Position numbers and translations under genes: made by a program
Notes under the pieces: model-generated
Seen by the model: the letters and a program-made list of their open reading frames with translations, nothing else
Databases searched by the model: none
Told to the model about the DNA's origin: nothing
Shown here: positions 1 through 5,869 of the stretch, in pieces
Position numbering within the stretch: the first letter of the stretch is position 1
Layout: the number at the start of each line of letters is the position of its first letter
Assembly: GCA_041552055.1 (NCBI GenBank)
Contig: JBFELO010000220.1
Span: 1-5,914, forward strand
DNA length: 5,914 bases
Direction: 5' to 3'
DNA from: JBFELO01 sp041552055
GTDB taxonomy: Bacteria > Acidobacteriota > Thermoanaerobaculia > Thermoanaerobaculales > Sulfomarinibacteraceae

Positions 1-134
1 CCGCTCTGGTGGTCACGGTGATGGCGCGGCGGCGAGACATGCCGACTCGGGTGGTCGCGTCCTCCAGTGTCGTCTCTCTCGCCACTGTGGCGCTCGGGGC
101 CTGGGCATGGGTCTGGCAAGTGCTCCCAGTGTGA
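1..134 (+). CDS. C-terminal end of a membrane protein (partial)
   Basis: The frame starting at base 3 is open from the window edge to a TGA at 132-134 and gives 43 residues. It begins ALVVTVMA, continues with a basic stretch (RRRDMPTR), and ends in a hydrophobic segment of about 25 residues rich in V, A, L and W that finishes WVWQVLPV. This looks like the end of one membrane helix, a short positively charged (probably cytoplasmic) loop, and a last helix ending at the C-terminus. About four fifths of the codons end in G or C, as expected for a real gene here. It converges on the transporter gene at 386-2623, and a terminator-like hairpin starts 30 bases after its stop. No family motif is visible, so the function is unknown. 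The coding call is fairly sure; the 5' part lies outside the window. Confidence 0.6.
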   Translation, partial: ALVVTVMARRRDMPTRVVASSSVVSLATVALGAWAWVWQVLPV

Positions 135-155
135 CCGCAGCGCACGAGCATTGGA

Positions 156-212
156 CAAATACCGAAGGCCCCTGCTGCACTGCAGGGGCTTTCAAATACC
201 GACAAACACCGA
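156..212. repeat. Three copies of a 10-bp repeat around a hairpin
   Basis: CAAATACCGA occurs at 156-165 and again at 193-202, directly followed by CAAACACCGA (one change) at 203-212. The first two copies bracket the hairpin at 164-193 and overlap its ends by one or two bases. The copies are exact on reading the sequence. They could be a duplication scar, a protein-binding site or chance; no function is claimed. Confidence 0.45.
164..193 (+). terminator. Hairpin, likely terminator of the upstream partial gene
   Basis: Arms GAAGGCCCCTGC (164-175) and GCAGGGGCTTTC (182-193) pair over 12 positions with one G-T wobble around the 6-base loop TGCACT. On the plus strand the stem ends in TTTC, so the T-tract is short and partly within the stem, as is common in high-GC bacteria. 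It begins 30 bases after the stop of the partial plus-strand gene and lies between convergent genes, so it could stop transcription from both sides. Termination itself is inferred from position and structure. Confidence 0.6.
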
Positions 213-270
213 GCTCTCATCCATCGACGGGCGCCTGACACAACAACAGGGCCGCAGACCGAAGCGGACG

Positions 271-302
271 GCAGACTCCCCTGTTCACGCAGGGGATTCT
301 GC
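271..302 (-). terminator. Second hairpin, possible terminator for the transporter gene
   Basis: GCAGACTCCCCTG (271-283) pairs with CAGGGGATTCTGC (290-302) around a 6-base loop, giving 13 positions with one C-T mismatch. It lies 84 bases beyond the transporter stop and directly beyond the 3' end of the tRNA-like fragment on the minus strand. It could therefore end either transcript, or be the old terminator of the lost tRNA gene. It has no T-run on either side, so intrinsic termination is uncertain. Its core CCCCTG/CAGGGG is shared with the hairpin at 164-193. Confidence 0.4.
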
Positions 303-334
303 GGGTGGGCACTAATGGGATCGAACCAGTGACC
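303..334 (-). other. tRNA 3'-end fragment (T-arm and acceptor strand), possible att-site remnant
   Basis: Read on the minus strand, bases 330-314 form a T-arm: ACTGG, the loop TTCGATC, then CCATT. They are followed by a 7-base acceptor strand AGTGCCC (313-307), a discriminator A (306) and CC. The T-stem has one mismatch (C against T). No matching acceptor 5' strand (GGGCACT), D-arm or anticodon arm can be found in the bases upstream on that strand (335-400), so this is not a whole tRNA gene. Such 3' fragments are the classic residue of integration of mobile elements into tRNA genes; a decayed tRNA gene is the alternative. No integrase lies in the window. Confidence 0.5.
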
Positions 335-385
335 GGTCATCACGCTGCTGGCGGCGAGCAATGCGCTCCAGAACGTCGCAGCCGT

Positions 386-2623
386 TCAGCCGCGCAATGT
401 CATCTCTTGTTCTTCGCGAAGATCGACCACGGTGGTCGGCTCTTCCCATGCGCCTTCAACGTGGATCTCCGGGAGCCACTCGAGCCATCTCGGGAAGTAC
501 CAGTTTCGGTCACCGAGGAGTTCCATCGTCGATGGAACCAAGACCGTACGAACCACTGTTGCATCGAGGATGACGGCCACGCCGAGCCCGAACCCCATCT
601 GTTGGAACATCACGAGATCACCGGCGGCGAAGCCGGCGAACACGGCCACCATGATCAAGGCGGCACCGGTGATGATCGACCCGGTCACCGAGAGACCGAA
701 CGCCACTGAACCAGAGTTGTCTCTCGTCTTGTCGTAGCGCTCCTTGATGCGGCTGAGGAGAAACACGTGGTAATCCATGCTCAGTCCGAACAACACTGCG
801 AAGAGGAACAGGGGAACCCATGACTCGATCACATCGGTCTGCTGGAAGCCGAACAAGTCCGCCCCGACGCCGCGCTGGAACACGAGAACAAGCAACCCGT
901 AGGCGGCACCGACCGAGAGCAGGTTCATCACGATCGCTTTCAACGGAACGACGATGGAACGGAACGCCAGCAGCAACAGCATGAAGCTGAGACCCAGCAC
1001 CACACCGAAGATCAGAGGTGTTCTACTCGTGATCACATTCACGTAGTCGGTCATGAACGCGGCATCACCACCTACGAGCACCTCGGCTTCAACGCCTTCG
1101 AACGCCGCCGGGATCTGCTCGGCGCGCAACCGATCGATCGCGGCCCGCCCGTCGGATGTCGACGGGTCCACCAGGGTCGTCGCCTCCAACAGGAGCAACT
1201 CGCCGCCGGGTACGGGCGTCGCCTGAACGGAACCGTAGGCGTCGTCTGCCTCGAGCGTCGCCGTCAGGCGTCCGATGGCACCGGCAACGTCCGAAGTGGA
1301 CACGTCATCGGCGGTGACCACGATCGGCGTGGTCAGCACGCCACCCATGAACTCCCGGTTCAGCGTCTCGAAACCCACCCGAACGCCGGAGTCCTCAGGG
1401 AGCGACGCGATGGAGTTGCTGCCGATCTCGATGGTCAGGTATGGGGAGGCAGCCGCAAGCAGGAGACCTGCCGCCAGTACCACGCTCACGACGGGACGGG
1501 CCGTGACGATCCGGGTGATCCGCGTCCAGAACCGGTGGGAGGTATCGGTGCTGCGGTGCGTGAAGGGGACGCGCAGCAGGTTCACCCGATCTCCGAGAAG
1601 CCCGAGCAGAGCCGGGAGAGCTGTCAACGCGATCAGCATGGTGGCGATCACGGCGAGGATTGCACCGATCCCGAGGCTACGCATCACGGTGTCCGGCATG
1701 ATCAACAGCCCGAGCAGCGCGATCACCACCGTGAAACCGGAGAAGGCGACCGCCCTGGTCGCGGTGTCGCCTGTGACGGCAACCGCCTCTTGCACTGAAC
1801 GGCCAGCGAGACGCTCCTCGCGGAACCGCTGGATGACGAACAGCGAGTAGTCGATCCCGACTGCGAGACCGATCATCGTGATCATGTTCACCACGAAGAA
1901 GCTGAGGTCGGTGACCTGTCCAACGAGGGTGGTCAGCCCGAGGGCGAGAACGATGGCCAGCATCGCCATCCCCATGGGAATCAGCGCAGCCACGACGGCC
2001 CCGAATACCACGACGAGCACGAGCAAAGCGATCGGAATCCCGATGACCTCTCCACGTTGCAGCGTCTGTTCTGCGAGCTCGTTGAACTCGATGTTGATGC
2101 TGCCAGTTCCTACCGCCACGACTCTCACGTCTTCGGCCAGATCAGCGTCGGCCACCACTTCGACCAGGTGTTCGGCACGTTCGGAGGCCTCGTTCCACTG
2201 GTCGGTATCGAGCGTGGCTTGAATCAGGGCGATCGTCCCATCCCCAGACACCAGCCCAGGCACGCCGTCGGTCGGAGCGACCACGGCGACCACATGGTCG
2301 GTGCTGCGCAGGTCGTTTGCCAGGTCACCGACGAACGCGGCGAAATCGGGATCCTCCAACGTGGCACCATTCTCGCTGATGGCGAGAACGAACTCCTTCA
2401 TCGACGTGTCGGCGCCGGCGGCGGTTCTCGCCTCGTCGATCAGCGCTTGCGCGCGTTCCGCCTCTGTCTCGACCAGCAGGTCTTGTTCTTGTGTGAGAGC
2501 GTCACCGAGATTCGTCAACGCGAACCCGGCGCCTGCGATCACAGCCAACCAGACCAGCAATGTCGTCCAAGGTCGCCGTGCAGCAAGCGCCGCCAGCCTT
2601 CCCGTCAGACCGAGCCTGTTCAT
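386..2623 (-). CDS. MMPL/RND-family transmembrane transporter
   Basis: This 745-residue inner-membrane protein belongs to the MMPL branch of the RND superfamily, which exports lipids or other hydrophobic molecules using the proton gradient. It has the usual duplicated layout. TM1 is near residues 18-38, followed by an extracytoplasmic domain (about 40-190), a block of helices (about 190-345), TM7 near 376-396, a second extracytoplasmic domain (about 400-530) and a second block of helices (about 535-700). The signature motifs GIDYSLFVIQRFREE (256-270) and GLSMDYHVFLLSRIKERY (613-630) supply the paired Asp-Tyr residues D258/Y259 and D617/Y618, which match the proton-relay pairs of MmpL3-type proteins. 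The chosen ATG follows GGGAGG by 5 bases. An in-frame ATG 66 bases upstream would add a charged leader without such a site. There is no MmpS partner or regulator next to it. The family is near certain; the substrate is unknown. Confidence 0.93.
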   Translation of the reverse strand: MNRLGLTGRLAALAARRPWTTLLVWLAVIAGAGFALTNLGDALTQEQDLLVETEAERAQALIDEARTAAGADTSMKEFVLAISENGATLEDPDFAAFVGDLANDLRSTDHVVAVVAPTDGVPGLVSGDGTIALIQATLDTDQWNEASERAEHLVEVVADADLAEDVRVVAVGTGSINIEFNELAEQTLQRGEVIGIPIALLVLVVVFGAVVAALIPMGMAMLAIVLALGLTTLVGQVTDLSFFVVNMITMIGLAVGIDYSLFVIQRFREERLAGRSVQEAVAVTGDTATRAVAFSGFTVVIALLGLLIMPDTVMRSLGIGAILAVIATMLIALTALPALLGLLGDRVNLLRVPFTHRSTDTSHRFWTRITRIVTARPVVSVVLAAGLLLAAASPYLTIEIGSNSIASLPEDSGVRVGFETLNREFMGGVLTTPIVVTADDVSTSDVAGAIGRLTATLEADDAYGSVQATPVPGGELLLLEATTLVDPSTSDGRAAIDRLRAEQIPAAFEGVEAEVLVGGDAAFMTDYVNVITSRTPLIFGVVLGLSFMLLLLAFRSIVVPLKAIVMNLLSVGAAYGLLVLVFQRGVGADLFGFQQTDVIESWVPLFLFAVLFGLSMDYHVFLLSRIKERYDKTRDNSGSVAFGLSVTGSIITGAALIMVAVFAGFAAGDLVMFQQMGFGLGVAVILDATVVRTVLVPSTMELLGDRNWYFPRWLEWLPEIHVEGAWEEPTTVVDLREEQEMTLRG

Positions 2624-2671
2624 CTGACCCTCCCTTTGGGCGGTCCTGCCCTCACTCCGCCGCATCATCGT

Positions 2672-2702
2672 CAGAGTCGATGGACTCACGGGGCAGAGTC
2701 GA
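2672..2702 (-). promoter_or_regulatory. Candidate operator upstream of the transporter gene
   Basis: The 9-mer CAGAGTCGA occurs at 2672-2680 and 2694-2702, so the copies are 22 bp apart, about two helical turns. They lie 49 to 79 bases upstream of the transporter start. The first copy also takes part in the inverted repeat GAGTC (2674-2678) and GACTC (2683-2687). The second starts a weak palindrome, GTCGA (2698-2702) and TCGAC (2711-2715). The position suits a regulator-binding site, but no clear -35 and -10 pair can be named. Binding is inference. Confidence 0.3.
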
Positions 2703-2767
2703 AAGACCTATCGACCTCGCCGAGCGCTCTGCAGGAACGCTCCTGGCAGCGACGACTTCGCATGTGA

Positions 2768-3013
2768 TTACGGCAACGCGTAGGCCTTCCAAAACGCCAT
2801 GGGCGCACCAACAAGCACCTTCCCGTAGGACCTCTGGGAGAACCGATGGAACACCTGAGAGGTAGGTTCTCGATTAGCCACTCGGTACGGCCGAGGAACC
2901 TCATGCAGACACCAGAACCAGCCATCGCAGACGAGGTCCGGTCCTTTGTCCTCGTTCGAAACCTCGGGATCCGACTGGGCCTGAATCCCGATCACCGAGG
3001 AAGATCTCTTCAT
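2768..3013 (-). CDS. Doubtful small hypothetical protein, 81 residues
   Basis: This reading frame begins with ATG 34 bases after the stop of the acyl-CoA dehydrogenase gene and runs in the same direction. AGGAGG lies 11 bases before the ATG, a rather long spacing. The product starts MKRSSSVIGIQAQSDPEVSN and ends in a Trp/aromatic-containing tail (FWKAYALP). It has no signal peptide, clear membrane helix or motif I recognise. About 70 percent of its codons end in G or C, somewhat less than in the neighbours. The inverted repeat at 2964-2991 lies inside it. It may be a small gene between mcd and the transporter, or simply an open frame in a GC-rich gap. Confidence 0.25.
   Translation of the reverse strand: MKRSSSVIGIQAQSDPEVSNEDKGPDLVCDGWFWCLHEVPRPYRVANREPTSQVFHRFSQRSYGKVLVGAPMAFWKAYALP
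2964..2991 (-). terminator. Inverted repeat downstream of mcd, weak terminator candidate
   Basis: TCGGGAT (2964-2970) and ATCCCGA (2985-2991) form a 7-bp stem around a 14-base loop, 57 bases beyond the stop of the acyl-CoA dehydrogenase gene. On the minus strand the stem is followed by GGTTTCG, so there is only a three-T stretch. If it terminates, mcd and the transporter gene are separate transcripts and the small frame at 2768-3013 is not a gene. Confidence 0.25.
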
Positions 3014-3047
3014 CGGTCCAACGTCCTCCTCGAAAACGACGGAGGGA

Positions 3048-4622
3048 TCAACCGAGGCGGGACATCAGCCGGCGAGCGATGACCTTGGTCGCCAAGACCT
3101 CCTCCGCTCCCTCGAAGATCGACAACACCCTGGCATCGACGAAGTAGCGAGAGACGGGGTACTCCTCGGCGTACCCGTAGCCACCATGGAGCTGCATGGC
3201 GTCCCGAGTGACCGACTCTGCGGACCGGCACGTCGAGGCCTTGACCATCGCCGCAGTCAGGTCACCGCCCTCTTCGTCGAGCTGTTCGGCCGCGGCGAGG
3301 CAGGTGAGGCGACCCGCCGCGATCTTCCCCGCCATCCCGGCGAGCCGTGCCCGACTGATACCGAACTCGACGAGCCGGTGCCCGAACGCCCGCCGGTTCG
3401 ACGCATGCTCCAACGCGGCGTCGAAGGCGGCACGCATGAGGCCTACCGCCCGCGCTGCCGTCTGCACGCGGCCAGTGGCGAACGCCTCCATCTGAAGTCG
3501 GAACCCCTGACCGATGCCATCCTCCCCTCCGACGAGGGCGTTGCCGGGTACGGACCACCCGTCGAAGGTGACTTCGAAGCTGTGCATTCCGCGGTATCCG
3601 ATGGTTGGGATCGCCCGGCCGGTGATCGAACCGCCACCGGGTTGCTCGGCGATGAACTCGCGCCCCAACGTTCGCTCCTTCTCCACCACGAACAGCGAGA
3701 GGCCGCGATGGCCCGGACCGGGGGAGGTTCGTGCCAGGACCAAGAGCAGGTCGGCCCTCCCGCCAAACGTGCACCAGGTCTTGGCGCCGTCGAGGATCCA
3801 CCTGTCGCCGTCAGGGCGTGCGCGTGTGCCGATCGCGGCCACGTCTGAGCCGGTATCGGGTTCGGTGACAGCGACGGCGACGAGCTTTCGGCCGGACGCG
3901 ATCGCAGGCAACCACCGCTCCCGTTGCTCGTCTGTCCCACCGGCCAGCAGCGCTGTGGCCATGATCTCGGGCCGCGTCACGAGCGAGCCACCCGCGCTCA
4001 GCGAGACGCGACTCAGCTCCTCGGTTGCGATCACCATGGGGCGACGGTCCGGCTCGCCAGGTTCGAGCGACCCGCCGTACCGGACCGGAATCGAGAGCCC
4101 GAACGCGCCGATGTCCGCAAGGCCGTTCACGATCGAGTCGGGGATGTCGGCGTCGTTTCGGTGGATCGCGTCTGCGTGCGGCGCGATGACTTCGGCCGCG
4201 AACCGGCGGAACTCCCGTGCGGCCAACGCGAGATCATCGGGTATCCCGAGCCCGTCGAGCACACCGATCTGCTCCATGGCTTCGGAGGCGGTGGCGGGGT
4301 CTCCTGCAGCGGCAAGACGGCGGACGGCCCGGGAGGCATCCACGTGCTCGGCGAGTCCGTGCCGGTCGCCCATGGCCGTCAGCCTGTCTTGGGCAGATCG
4401 CGCCGCTCCAGCCGCAGCTATGGTCGCGAGGGCGCCAGGCAGGGTGCCTCCGGCGGCCGCCCGGCCAACCGCCTCGATGGAATGGGCCTCGGCTGCCACG
4501 AAGGCGAGCTCGTACAGATCCATCTGGTGTGCGTCCGGGTCTCCGCCCCCGAGCCGCCTGGCCAGGTGGTCGGTGACCGCTTCGAGCTCGGCGGCCGCCT
4601 GAGGGATGTCGTCGATGTGCAC
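3048..4622 (-). CDS. mcd: (2S)-methylsuccinyl-CoA dehydrogenase-like acyl-CoA dehydrogenase
   Basis: This 524-residue FAD flavoprotein should oxidise methylsuccinyl-CoA to mesaconyl-C1-CoA (2-methylfumaryl-CoA) in the cytoplasm, passing electrons to ETF. Residues 1 to about 125 form an Ala-rich, probably helical extension absent from ordinary 380-residue acyl-CoA dehydrogenases but typical of Mcd. The dehydrogenase core follows: alpha domain from about 130, beta domain with VTEPDTGSD (252-260), and C-terminal alpha domain with LHGGYGYAEEYPVSR (478-492). E504 in IFEGAEE is in the place of the catalytic base. Stretches I recall as characteristic of Mcd include GGSLVTRPEI (211-220), GYRGMHSFEVTFDGW (342-356) and GRVQTAARAVG (384-394). 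The start is a GTG with AAGGAGG only 3 bases before it, a tight spacing, so the exact start is less sure. It is divergent from mct, whose enzyme would use its product. The family is certain; the substrate rests on remembered similarity and context. Confidence 0.8.
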   Translation of the reverse strand: MHIDDIPQAAAELEAVTDHLARRLGGGDPDAHQMDLYELAFVAAEAHSIEAVGRAAAGGTLPGALATIAAAGAARSAQDRLTAMGDRHGLAEHVDASRAVRRLAAAGDPATASEAMEQIGVLDGLGIPDDLALAAREFRRFAAEVIAPHADAIHRNDADIPDSIVNGLADIGAFGLSIPVRYGGSLEPGEPDRRPMVIATEELSRVSLSAGGSLVTRPEIMATALLAGGTDEQRERWLPAIASGRKLVAVAVTEPDTGSDVAAIGTRARPDGDRWILDGAKTWCTFGGRADLLLVLARTSPGPGHRGLSLFVVEKERTLGREFIAEQPGGGSITGRAIPTIGYRGMHSFEVTFDGWSVPGNALVGGEDGIGQGFRLQMEAFATGRVQTAARAVGLMRAAFDAALEHASNRRAFGHRLVEFGISRARLAGMAGKIAAGRLTCLAAAEQLDEEGGDLTAAMVKASTCRSAESVTRDAMQLHGGYGYAEEYPVSRYFVDARVLSIFEGAEEVLATKVIARRLMSRLG

Positions 4623-4623
4623 A

Positions 4624-4641
4624 GCCCTCCTTGGACAGGGC
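4624..4641. promoter_or_regulatory. Inverted repeat in the mcd-mct divergent spacer
   Basis: GCCCT (4624-4628) and AGGGC (4637-4641) flank an 8-base spacer in the only 44 bp between the two divergent starts. The left arm overlaps the mcd ribosome binding site (AAGGAGGG on the minus strand, 4632-4625). A protein bound here could affect both genes, but the arms are short and no promoter boxes are clear; at least one promoter probably lies within the opposite coding region. Confidence 0.25.
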
Positions 4642-4666
4642 GAAAGGTACCGAGAGGAAGAACACG

Positions 4667-5869
4667 ATGTCGAGCGAAGGTGTGCTCGCAGGATTACAGG
4701 TCATCGAGGTGTCGGCGTTCGTAGCCGCCCCGTTCGCCGGCATGGTCCTCGCGCAACTCGGAGCAGAAGTGATCAGGGTCGATCCCGTCGGAGGCGGAAT
4801 CGACCACGACCGCTGGCCGGTGACCAGGGACGGCAAGAGCCTCTACTGGGCCGGGCTCAACAAGGGGAAGCGCTCGATGGCGGTCGACGTTCGGTCGGAC
4901 GAGGGACGCGATCTCGTTCGCCGCTTGGTGACCGCGCCGGGCGAGAATCGCGGGATCCTCGTGACGAACCTCGCACCGAGGTGGCTCGACTACGAATCAC
5001 TGCGTGAGCTACGCCCCGACCTGATCATGGTGTCGCTCAGCGGAAATCCCGACGGCTCCACCGCCGTCGACTACACGGTGAACGCCGCGACCGGCTACCC
5101 CGACGTCACGGGTGGCGACGGCCCGGTCAATCACGTCCTACCGGCATGGGACCTACTCGCCGGGTCCATGGTCGCAACCGCTGTTCTCGCCGCGGAGCGC
5201 CGCCGACGATCGACAGGAACCGGCGAACTGGTCAGGGTGTCCCTTGCGGACATCGCGTTCACATCCGTCGGCCACCTCGGGCACGTCGCCGAGGTGTTTG
5301 TCAACGACGTGGATCGCGAGCCGTATGGAAACTACCTGTATGGAGCGTTCGGGAAGGACTTCGAGAGCTCTGACGGCAAACGCGTCATGGTGGTTGCGCT
5401 CTCCCCGCGCCAGTGGTCGGCCCTGGTGCGTGCAACCGGCTCCGGTCCCGGCCTCGCCGAGGTGGCAGCGACCGGTGGATGGGACTTCACCACCGACGGC
5501 GATCGGTTCAGGGCCAGGGAGGAGATCGCGGCGGTGCTCGCACCCTGGTTCGCGTCCCGGAGCCTCCACGACATCGCGATCGCGCTCGACGACGCCGGTG
5601 TGCTCTGGGGTCCCTACCGGACATTCCGGGGACTCGTGGAAGACGACGAGAGAGTCGACCCGGACGTGAACCCGATCTGGCGGATGCTCGACCAGCCCGG
5701 GATCGGCGGCTATCCGGCTCCGGGCTCACCCCTCCGCTTCTCCGAGGCGGAGAACCTGGCTCCGCGCCCGAGCCCCGAACTGGGGGTCGACACTGCAGCG
5801 ATCCTCACAGAGGTCCTCGGCCTCGATGCAGCCGAGATCGAGCGGCTTCGAGACAACGGGGTGTGGTGA
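4667..5869 (+). CDS. mct: 2-methylfumaryl-CoA isomerase (mesaconyl-CoA C1-C4 CoA transferase)
   Basis: This 400-residue protein is a CaiB/BaiF (family III) CoA-transferase. It reads like Mct of the Chloroflexus 3-hydroxypropionate bi-cycle, which moves CoA within one molecule to turn mesaconyl-C1-CoA into mesaconyl-C4-CoA without an external acceptor. Conserved stretches include SAFVAAPFAGMVLAQLGAEV (16-35), the RWPVT motif (49-53), WAGLNKGKRSMAVDVR (61-76), VDYTVN (134-139), NHVLPAWDLLAG (155-166), GNYLYGAFGKDFE (221-233), DGKRVMVV (236-243) and QPGIGGYPAPGSPL (343-356). D162 in the PAWD motif is in the place of the catalytic Asp that forms the acyl-anhydride. The chosen ATG has AGAGGA 8 bases upstream; an in-frame TTG at 4631 lacks a better site. 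It is divergent from mcd by 44 bp, and the next gene overlaps its stop, so the plus-strand operon continues. Confidence 0.88.
   Translation: MSSEGVLAGLQVIEVSAFVAAPFAGMVLAQLGAEVIRVDPVGGGIDHDRWPVTRDGKSLYWAGLNKGKRSMAVDVRSDEGRDLVRRLVTAPGENRGILVTNLAPRWLDYESLRELRPDLIMVSLSGNPDGSTAVDYTVNAATGYPDVTGGDGPVNHVLPAWDLLAGSMVATAVLAAERRRRSTGTGELVRVSLADIAFTSVGHLGHVAEVFVNDVDREPYGNYLYGAFGKDFESSDGKRVMVVALSPRQWSALVRATGSGPGLAEVAATGGWDFTTDGDRFRAREEIAAVLAPWFASRSLHDIAIALDDAGVLWGPYRTFRGLVEDDERVDPDVNPIWRMLDQPGIGGYPAPGSPLRFSEAENLAPRPSPELGVDTAAILTEVLGLDAAEIERLRDNGVW

Larger units (their letters stand above)
2703..3047. other. Gap between mcd and the transporter gene
   Basis: Apart from the doubtful small frame and the hairpin at 2964-2991, this stretch holds only short inverted repeats. 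CTCGG (2881-2885) pairs with CCGAG (2891-2895). Around it AGGTTCTCG (2864-2872) can pair, with one bulged base, with CGAGGAACCT (2892-2901), as an alternative fold. I see no RNA gene, mobile-element end or convincing promoter. The gap is long enough for the transporter gene to have its own promoter. Confidence 0.4.

Noticed and set aside
156..212. CRISPR-like array
   Set aside because: The repeats are only 10 bp, spacing is irregular and two copies are adjacent, so they do not form an array.
303..385. A complete tRNA gene on the minus strand
   Set aside because: Only the T-arm and acceptor 3' strand exist; no D-arm, anticodon arm or pairing acceptor 5' strand can be found.
2624..2689. Upstream ATG (2689) as start of the transporter
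   Set aside because: The added residues are charged and not typical of the family, while the ATG at 2623 has GGGAGG 5 bases upstream and begins right before TM1.
2057..2767. Plus-strand frame of 236 codons opposite the transporter gene
   Set aside because: It is antisense to the transporter's well-conserved N-terminal half and has no recognisable domain.
2686..2925. Minus-strand frame of 79 codons in the gap
   Set aside because: It is Arg/Cys-rich with no motif and lacks a supporting ribosome site; it looks like an open frame in GC-rich noncoding DNA.
3514..4602. Long plus-strand reading frame of 362 codons opposite mcd
   Set aside because: It is fully antisense to a convincing enzyme gene and its product is a low-complexity Ser/Ala/Pro/Arg-rich sequence, typical of antisense frames in GC-rich genes.
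4631..4666. In-frame TTG (4631) as start of mct
   Set aside because: The ATG at 4667 has a good AGAGGA site, and the family-like sequence starts directly after it.
3924..4724. Plus-strand frame of 266 codons opposite mcd, running into mct
   Set aside because: It overlaps two confident genes, and its composition shows no family motif.
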